Shown here: piece after piece, positions 57,590-64,000 of the stretch
Layout: every line of letters begins with the position of its first letter
Position numbering within the stretch: position 1 is the stretch's first letter
Assembly (NCBI RefSeq): GCF_016808335.1
Contig: NC_053149.1
Location: 23,597,238 to 23,661,237, forward strand
Origin: Panicum virgatum
Taxonomy: Eukaryota > Streptophyta > Magnoliopsida > Poales > Poaceae
Direction: 5' to 3'
DNA length: 64,000 nt
The notes under the pieces: model-generated
What the model was told of the DNA's origin: nothing
Seen by the model: only the letters and a program-made list of their open reading frames with translations
Database searches by the model: none
Translations under genes and position numbers: made by a program

Positions 57590-57902
57590 CGGGAAATTAA
57601 TTTCAGGGGCGGCTCATGCTTTGAGCCGCCCCTGAAAAGGGTTTTCCAGGGGCGGGTGATGGCGTCAGCCGCCCCTGGAAAAACTATTTTCACTGGCGGC
57701 TCACGGGGTGGGCCGCCCCTGAAAAAGGGTTTCCAGGGGCGGTTGGTGCCATGGCCCGCTCCTGGAAATTGGTTTTCAGGGGCGGGCCCTGTACCCGCCC
57801 TTGTAAAACTTGATTTCTAGCTGCGTCAGACAGAGACGGGTCGCGCGCCCGCCCCTGAAGATGTCAATCTATCCGCCCCTATAAACGTTTTCTGCAGTAG
57901 TG
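57590..57902 (+). mobile_element. Orphan CACTA 3' terminus with GGGCGG hairpins
   Basis: Palindromes pairing CAGGGGCGG with CCGCCCCTG recur at 57603-57636, 57648-57682, 57690-57722 and 57734-57770. The segment ends ACGTTTTCTGCAGTAGTG at 57902, a CACTA terminus in reverse. Flank after the end: CAA. No matching 5' terminus was found in the window. Confidence 0.75.
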
Positions 57903-58604
57903 CAATTTACTAATTTGTTCTGTTAGGCATACAAATTATCTGGGAATGTATTTTTGTATGGAATTTTGGAAAATGAAATGTATTTTATTAAAAATGTATG
58001 TGTTTTTAGCAAAATTGGGAATGTGTTTTTCATATTAATCTATAATTTACATATTCCTGTAGTTGTTAATGTAAGAATATGCTAACTTAAGCTATTTATG
58101 AGCAATGTATGTTACCATGTGATCATGTATACATGTATGGAGGAAGCTATGAGAATATCGATTTTCATGTTAAACACATAGCTAAAACTAATAGCCTCGT
58201 ATGAAGGTGCGACAAAAGTGAAAAAACTATGAATGTGCATGAAAAAAAATTTATAGTAATTGCTAAAACTAAAGCCTGTCAAAACCAAATACGGATAAGT
58301 GTACAAATGAGAGCACATGGTAAACAATTCTGATATTAGCTATGTGGCTTGTTTTGAATTTCTAATAATTATGTCCCCTGAAATTATTAGCATGTGCAGA
58401 GGCACGAGTTGATGGACTAGTTAATAATAATCAGAAGTGTTGTACGAACAATACAAATAATAAATGTCAATATTGCCACTCTTGAGCAGGTAATTCCACC
58501 TTTCTGCTTAATTACATGGTTGTTCCTCAACAAGCTGCTTACATGGCTAGCTGTTTAGCAGGTCATTAAATAAAATATTAAACTGCAATAAACATGACTT
58601 TACA
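57903..58604. other. Spacer downstream of the membrane protein gene
   Basis: AT-rich, no gene. The part near 58450-58600 may hold the 3' UTR of the minus-strand membrane protein. Confidence 0.5.
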
Positions 58605-60019
58605 TCACTTGTTGGCACTAACAGCCATCACCCAGAATGCAACCCCTGCGAAGGATATGAACGTATGGGCGAAGAAGGAAGCATGATTGGCAGCTTTGAG
58701 CACAGCTTCGGATGGTTTGGCCTCGTGCGTCAGGAGCCTCCACAAGAGGCCCAAGAGAACGGTGGTTGCAGTAAATAACACAAAAAATATAGAAGGGATG
58801 CCGACAGAAGCATTTGTAACGCTCGGCATTGCCACAGCCAAGAAGCCCGTAAATGCTAGCTTGGTCAATTCCAACGGGGCTGGCTTTTGATCTTCAGGAA
58901 GATCAAGCTCGTTCGATTTCTTATGATCTTGAGGTTCCATTTGTTGGCATGCTTCACTTAAATCGGATGAGGAGCTGCCTGCTACTCCTGGCGCTTCTCC
59001 TGCTGCTGCTGCTGCTGCTGCTGCAACCCCGCCTTCTGGTCCCCCTCCTCCTGCTTGCCCCTCCTCCTTCAGCTTCGGTTGGGTACCGTCTCCAGAATGG
59101 TCACGTGCCAGCAACACCAGAAGTACAATGAACGGAGGGAGTACTGGAAGCCATACTGCAGGTTTCCATGCGTGCGGAAGCACATCCAGTGTGATCAGGA
59201 TCACCACCGCGGTGATAGGCAGAGCCTGAAAAAGGATACTCAAACCCCTCACGAATTCGGTGGAGACCACATTTTTGTTGCAAACATGGGGGGTCGTCCA
59301 GACATTCATGAGGAACGCGCCAACTGTGCTGAAGATGAAACTGATGAGCAAGGTACCACCAAGGAACGTCTCGTTCTGTGGTCCTTTGGCGGTTGGACTT
59401 GGACCCTCCGATGGCGCTGGAACAAGAAGAGGCTGAGGCAGGAGTCCGGCTTGTCCCTGACTGTTTCTAAGCAGACCTTCCAGTGCCACTACTTCAAGCA
59501 CCAGGAACATCATGACAGTTACACCAGCTGCCAACTCAAGCAAGTGCTCCAGTTTACTATGGTACCCCTCGTCGTCTTCGGTAACATTATTGGCGCAGCA
59601 ATACCAACTGATGATGTGAAAGGCAATAACACTGACAGCCATGATGGAGCATAAAGAAAGTACTAACCAAGCTTCCTTATGGATGAGAAGTAGAATCCCA
59701 CAGCCAAGGACCATGAGCAAAATGTTGGAGACGAACAGCAGCACCTTGGATCAGCAAGCAGCCTTGGGGCGATTTAGCTGGCGCATGGTTCTGACATCAT
59801 AACGCACAGGAAAGGCAGTATGCCAACTTGTAAAGTAGCAGCTGCCAGGTGGGGAAGCTATCCTTGAACAAAATCGATAAAGACTTCAAGAAACCGTATC
59901 CCCTGATACTTCCCAGCACCAGATAAGTTAACTTTCTTCAGCACGATGCCAAGGAGAACAGGGGAAATCATAACCGCGAAAGATCCGGTGAAAGCTCGGA
60001 TACGGTTCTTGAGCTTGTC
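58605..60019 (-). CDS. Multi-pass membrane protein, unknown family (partial model)
   Basis: A 380-codon minus-strand frame (59744-58605) shows about nine hydrophobic segments, near residues 2-21, 26-48, 68-88, 127-147, 168-190, 193-212, 292-310, 315-338 and 355-376. Between the sixth and seventh lies a long hydrophilic loop with an eight-Ala run from a GCT/GCA repeat. The frame has no ATG at its left edge: it opens at GTG after CCAAG, so an upstream exon is likely. A candidate exon begins at 60019 after TTTTCTACAG and reads DKLKNRIRAFTGSFAVMISP and VLLGIVLKKVN before a TAG near 59860. Either a splice lies before that stop or the gene is damaged. I do not recognise the family. It is the only long host-like frame on the right side. 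Confidence 0.6.
58982..59022 (+). repeat. CTG/GCT triplet repeat coding for poly-Ala
   Basis: About eight consecutive triplets, read as Ala codons on the minus strand within the membrane protein loop. Confidence 0.85.
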
Positions 60020-60591
60020 CTGTAGAAAAGGAAAACTATATGGTTATGAGGAATTGAGGATGAGGTCCATGCAGCAGAAGGATGAAAATTCCGGGAACTA
60101 ACTAAATGATAGCATGTATCCACTTTTAAGGAAACATTAGCCGGCTTATGCCTTGTGTATGGTGCTTTTTCTCAAGGAGTGTTTTGTGCCAACAAGGAGC
60201 TGAAGAAACATTGCACTTCCTCTGTTTCTTTCAACTAAATTATCATAAATATAAGAAAATATTTTTATGGGAGGAACAAAAATAAACAATTTTATGTAGT
60301 CGTAGGCCCCACTTAAAATTATCTAAACTATGGTTAAACCGAGGTCGGAATGATTAGTGCACTGCTTTATTTAGTTAAGGGGTCGATTTGCATCAATTTA
60401 AATATAAGGATTGGAACATACAAATTTTCCAATACTTAATCCATGAAAAACACACTTTTCCAATTTATAATTAACAGAAGTATACAATAGTTTTGAACAG
60501 CATATAGAGCTAACACATGAATTTTGTTGGATGTGGATCCATTGGTTTGAGAATAAAAGGTTTGAAGATTGCAGTCTCTTGCTAGATGATA
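60020..60591. other. Spacer or intron upstream of the membrane protein gene
   Basis: AT-rich, no recognisable coding sequence. It may be an intron if the true first exon lies further right. Confidence 0.45.
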
Positions 60592-60808
60592 CTCCCTCCA
60601 TTCTCTTTTGATAGTCCTATTTCCAAAAGTCAAATATTCACAAATGATAGTCCTATTTGCTATTGATAAGAACCATGGCAATAAATTGCACTAGTAACGA
60701 GGAGTTTCCAGCAAAATGATTTGCGTTACATTAGATGATAAGCAAGATTGCTTTTCCTTGATCATTGTGTCAATGTGAAATAGGACTATCAATAGAGAAT
60801 GGAGGGAG
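60592..60808. mobile_element. Stowaway MITE with TA duplication
   Basis: CTCCCTCCATTCTCTTTTGA at the left and TCAATAGAGAATGGAGGGAG at the right form an inverted repeat that extends through GATAGTCCTATTT. TA flanks both ends. This is the classic Tc1/mariner-type Stowaway terminus of grasses; 217 bp, non-coding. Confidence 0.9.
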
Positions 60809-63799
60809 TAAGTGATAACCACTCCCAACACTCATATACGTAGTGTGTCCTTCTCCTTGTTACTGCTGTTTTTCCACTTGTATCTGGTGAACCCCCCTTG
60901 ATATCTACTTTATGGGATGGCTCCATCTCCACTTCTGGTGACATTCAACGCTATGTTTCTTTGCTCCCTGTTTTGGCTACGTGTTCACTGTAGGAAAAAA
61001 GTGGATCTTATTAGCAATTTATTCCTCCATTGAACGCTAACTATTTGATCTTATGAATATGTCTCCAATGATGACCTACCATCGATCGAGCTGCATGTGT
61101 AAATAAAACCAACTCATAATAGATTATTCGCCACCAGTCAAATAATATCAATCACAAACAAACAAAAAACATAGGCGTAGCCATTTGAATTTGAGAACTT
61201 GGAGTTGGTAGTAGCATCAGTAAGTAGATCACTCATCCTTTATTAGGTGTCCTGTTTTCTCAGTTCATGAAAATTGAGGATCCAAGTTCTCCATGTGAGT
61301 ACCATTATTTTGCAAAACCTTTATTTTATACATTCTTTTTTTGCAAGTTTGGATTGCTCAGCAGATCTGCGTGGCCAAGAAAGGAGGCGTTGGTCCTCAC
61401 CCCTGACGAACTTCGCGTGTAGGTAAAGCAAATCCCTTTATTCTCGGTAAAATTAACTGATTAATTTAACTTCACCTGTGAATGATGCTGACAACAGACA
61501 TCGGTACACTTAGTATTAACACTTATTATTCTGCAAATTTGTCATGTGTACATTACTGTTAGCATCATATTTGGATACTTTGGGCATAATTTTATCTAAG
61601 ACATGAAGAAGAACTTAGAACAGCATCACGATGAGGTTAAATCATGAATCTGAGTGCACCAAGACAAAGCTCTTGTAAAAGATCAAAATGGGCATATAGA
61701 TCACCTAATTAGGATGAGTGATCTAATTCGGACGATCAAAAGTTTTTGCAAGCAGAAGGTGCTCACAATCTGCAAAACAGGTCATTTGATTTAGGAAACC
61801 GGATCATCCAATTTTGGCACATAAGCAAACCTTGGAAACCTGGTATCCGGTTTGTTGAGTCCAGGCCATGAGTTATAATTTCCCATTAGGGCAAGACCTA
61901 ATCACTATAAAGGTCCATAGCTGATTGAAAGTAATATATCCAATCCAATCAATCAACCAATCTATTTTTTTACCTTTCTCTTATTTATCCTACTTTTCTA
62001 AGCCTGTCATTCCTCTCTAACCTCCATGGTTTAAGGAGGCTTACTTGCGGCTGACCGATCCTAGAACGACCCAACCTACACCTACCCTAGCCTGATGGAA
62101 TAATTATGAGATCTTCATTGGAATCCTGGCGAAACAAAAGGGTCAAATTTTTAAAACTAGGGGGATCGGGTTTTCGAAAAGACGCATGTGTATCAAGGAG
62201 TATCTTTATGAGCTGCACTTAACATGCTCATGTTATCACGTGTTTCAGCGTAGCATATTTTTTGCCAACTCTGCTGGTGAATGGTCCTGTCCAGTATGTC
62301 TCTGGATTACTCACAAGTTTTATCTGAGAGAGTTGAACAAGAACTTGTTTGGGAGGATTATGCTCTAGAAAATTTTCTTTGTTCCTAGAAGAAATATGAT
62401 CTAAAAGAGCTTCATTTGTCTTTCAATCAGATACTTCAGTTGCAATAAATCAATCTATTCATGCTTAAATAATTCTGAAAGACGAGAGGTATGAGAAAAA
62501 AACAAAATCTAATTGGCAGGCGAGCGTTCCTCGGTGCGCTGGCGACGCACACGCGCCAGCAGTACCAAATAATCCAGTAACAATGCGCGAGCGGAGCAGT
62601 TAGCTACCGACACTCGGGAAGGGGGCACCTAGCAGAGTGGCTCCAGCAGCAACCCACAATAGTTAACTGGTAACGTGTGTTTCGTTTTGCTTTCCTTCCC
62701 ATGTCAACCTTCAGTTTTTCATCAGCACGCTCTTTTTCGTCAATGTTTCTAGATTCTCTTATCTAGCTTCTCTTAAATTTCACCTCAATGAATTTTGGCA
62801 CGCAATTTTTCCCTTTTGGGGACACCGACCGATCTTGTGTGCTTCTCTTTTTTCCCATTTTGGCACACAATTTTACTAAGTCTAGATTCTCTTTTCCCTC
62901 TTATCAGTGTTAAGGGACACTGCTTTCTCCCCGCACAAGCTCATAATAAAAAGCAAATAAATATAACCTACTGGAACAACCCACCTTATTATGAGCAGGG
63001 ATCAACCCTAAGTAACTAGGTTTAAGAAAGTAAAAGGGAGAAGAGACAAGAGAAAGAGAGGGAAAAAAATGAGGAAAGTCAAACTTGGTCAAATTTCTTT
63101 CAAATTTGAAAAATATGCATGTCAAACTCTATGAAGAGTGTCAAATAGCAGAAGAAGTCAAAGGATGGTCAAATTTGAAGTTTAAAACTAAGATTCATCA
63201 AGGAAGAGTATGATGAATTCAATAATCTTATGAAACATAGAAGATGGTTGATTAGCCCCGTTCAATAACTTGTATTTTGAAATTTTGTTGAACAAGTTAA
63301 CTTTTGGTCAATATGAAAGAGGTAGATCAATGTGTGTGCTTTGCTATAGAGTCAAGCTTGAAGGAATTGAAGAATATCTTGTACATATGCCAAGCACTCA
63401 AAATTTGAACAGAATATTGTTTCAACTAATGACTTAGAAAATTTCTAAGTCCGGACTACAATGATAAAGGACTTAATTAAATAAAATAAGATTTTAAATA
63501 TCACTTTTGGACAACAAGCACAGTTGTAGCTACAGTGTTTGTGAGGACCAGCGGCAGGCGCTGGGGTGACTTTTCTTCGTAGCCGAACAAGCTGTCTATT
63601 ATTAGGCTTCTAGGTGAAAATATATGACTTCTACCGTTCAATGGAACACCGAATTTGACTCGCCTACACGGGCGAGGCAAGCTTGCTTAGGTGAGGCGAG
63701 GCTATCCCGCCTATATATTTCCTGCATTTGCTCTACCAGCTTTCGGTGATTGTTTAGGAAATATCCATCCTACATTGACTCCTTGTTAAAGTCGTCAAC
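60809..63799. other. No supported gene
   Basis: Mostly AT-rich, with a GC-richer patch at 62520-62660. A TATAAAGG at about 61907 with downstream pyrimidine-rich sequence may be a retrotransposon or gene promoter, but nothing coding follows. The 60-codon frame at 62186-62368 has no recognisable domain. Confidence 0.45.
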
Positions 63800-63963
63800 A
63801 GTGAGTGCGTTGTGGAGTAATTAGACTTAAAAGATTTGTATCGTATGAATCAGTTAAACTATATAATTAGTTATTTTTTCTACAACATTTAGTGCTCCAT
63901 GCATGTGTCCAAAAATTCAATGTGACAGATACTCTACAAAAAATTTTGGGAACTAAACACCCT
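63800..63963. mobile_element. MITE fragment, right end
   Basis: TAATTAGACTTAAAAGATTTG ... AGTGCTCCATGCATGTGTCC ... TTTTGGGAACTAAACACCC parallels the internal and right-end sequence of the MITE at 17366-17620. The left end is missing. Confidence 0.65.
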
Positions 63964-64000
63964 CTGACATGTACAATCATTGGAATATATGGTTTACGAT

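Noticed and set aside
62186..62368. 60-codon Cys-containing frame
   Set aside because: The Cys spacing does not match RING or other zinc fingers, and there is no surrounding gene structure.
1..64000. tRNA and rRNA genes
   Set aside because: No cloverleaf with the conserved A and B box wording and no rRNA-like stretch was recognised. The TGGTATCA strings are retroelement primer sites.

Overview
This window is nuclear DNA from a plant, almost certainly a grass. The signs are Tourist- and Stowaway-type MITEs, CACTA elements with GTCCCGG hairpins, Ty3/gypsy LTRs with long GC-rich leaders, and tandem F-box genes of a type common in grasses. The species cannot be named from this sequence. Most of the window is nested transposable elements. 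Host-gene signal is confined to the left edge (three damaged F-box copies) and to a multi-pass membrane protein near 59 kb.

Layout. 1-4.3 kb: three tandem F-box/zinc-finger genes, each with one visible lesion. 5.3-9.8 kb: a multi-exon Transposase_24-like (CACTA accessory protein) gene followed by a CACTA 3' end. 9.8-16.9 kb: GC-rich low-complexity sequence, two truncated gypsy LTRs, a Copia LTR remnant and a MITE. 17,666-42,519: one very large Mutator-like element (MULE) with ~150-bp terminal inverted repeats and a perfect 9-bp target duplication. It carries a mudrA-type transposase, a GRF-type zinc-finger gene and, converging from the other end, a plant-mobile-domain (PMD) gene. Three LTR elements have landed inside it: a long-LTR gypsy at 19.5-25.0 kb, a solo LTR at 25.8-27.4 kb and an 8.2-kb gag-only element at 34.0-42.2 kb. 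Without them the MULE would be about 9.5 kb. 42.6-44.0 kb: a Harbinger-like element with a TTA duplication.

44,915-55,816: a complete CACTA element with a TAA duplication, inserted in a Copia-type LTR. It holds a deleted TNP2 transposase gene and a TNP1-like gene whose C-terminus is a ULP1-type cysteine protease with an intact His/Asp/Gln/Cys set. 56-58 kb: Copia leader, a gypsy gag fragment and a second CACTA terminus. 58.6-60.0 kb: a predicted eight- to nine-pass membrane protein on the minus strand. 60-64 kb: a Stowaway MITE, a MITE fragment and otherwise no recognisable gene.

No transposase here looks intact. The mudrA gene has lost the segment with its first catalytic Asp, and TNP2 lacks its centre, so any present movement would need proteins made elsewhere. 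The main points of interest are the MuDR-like two-gene layout with a PMD gene in the mudrB position, the internal array of TIR-like motifs between the convergent genes, and the CACTA protease fusion.
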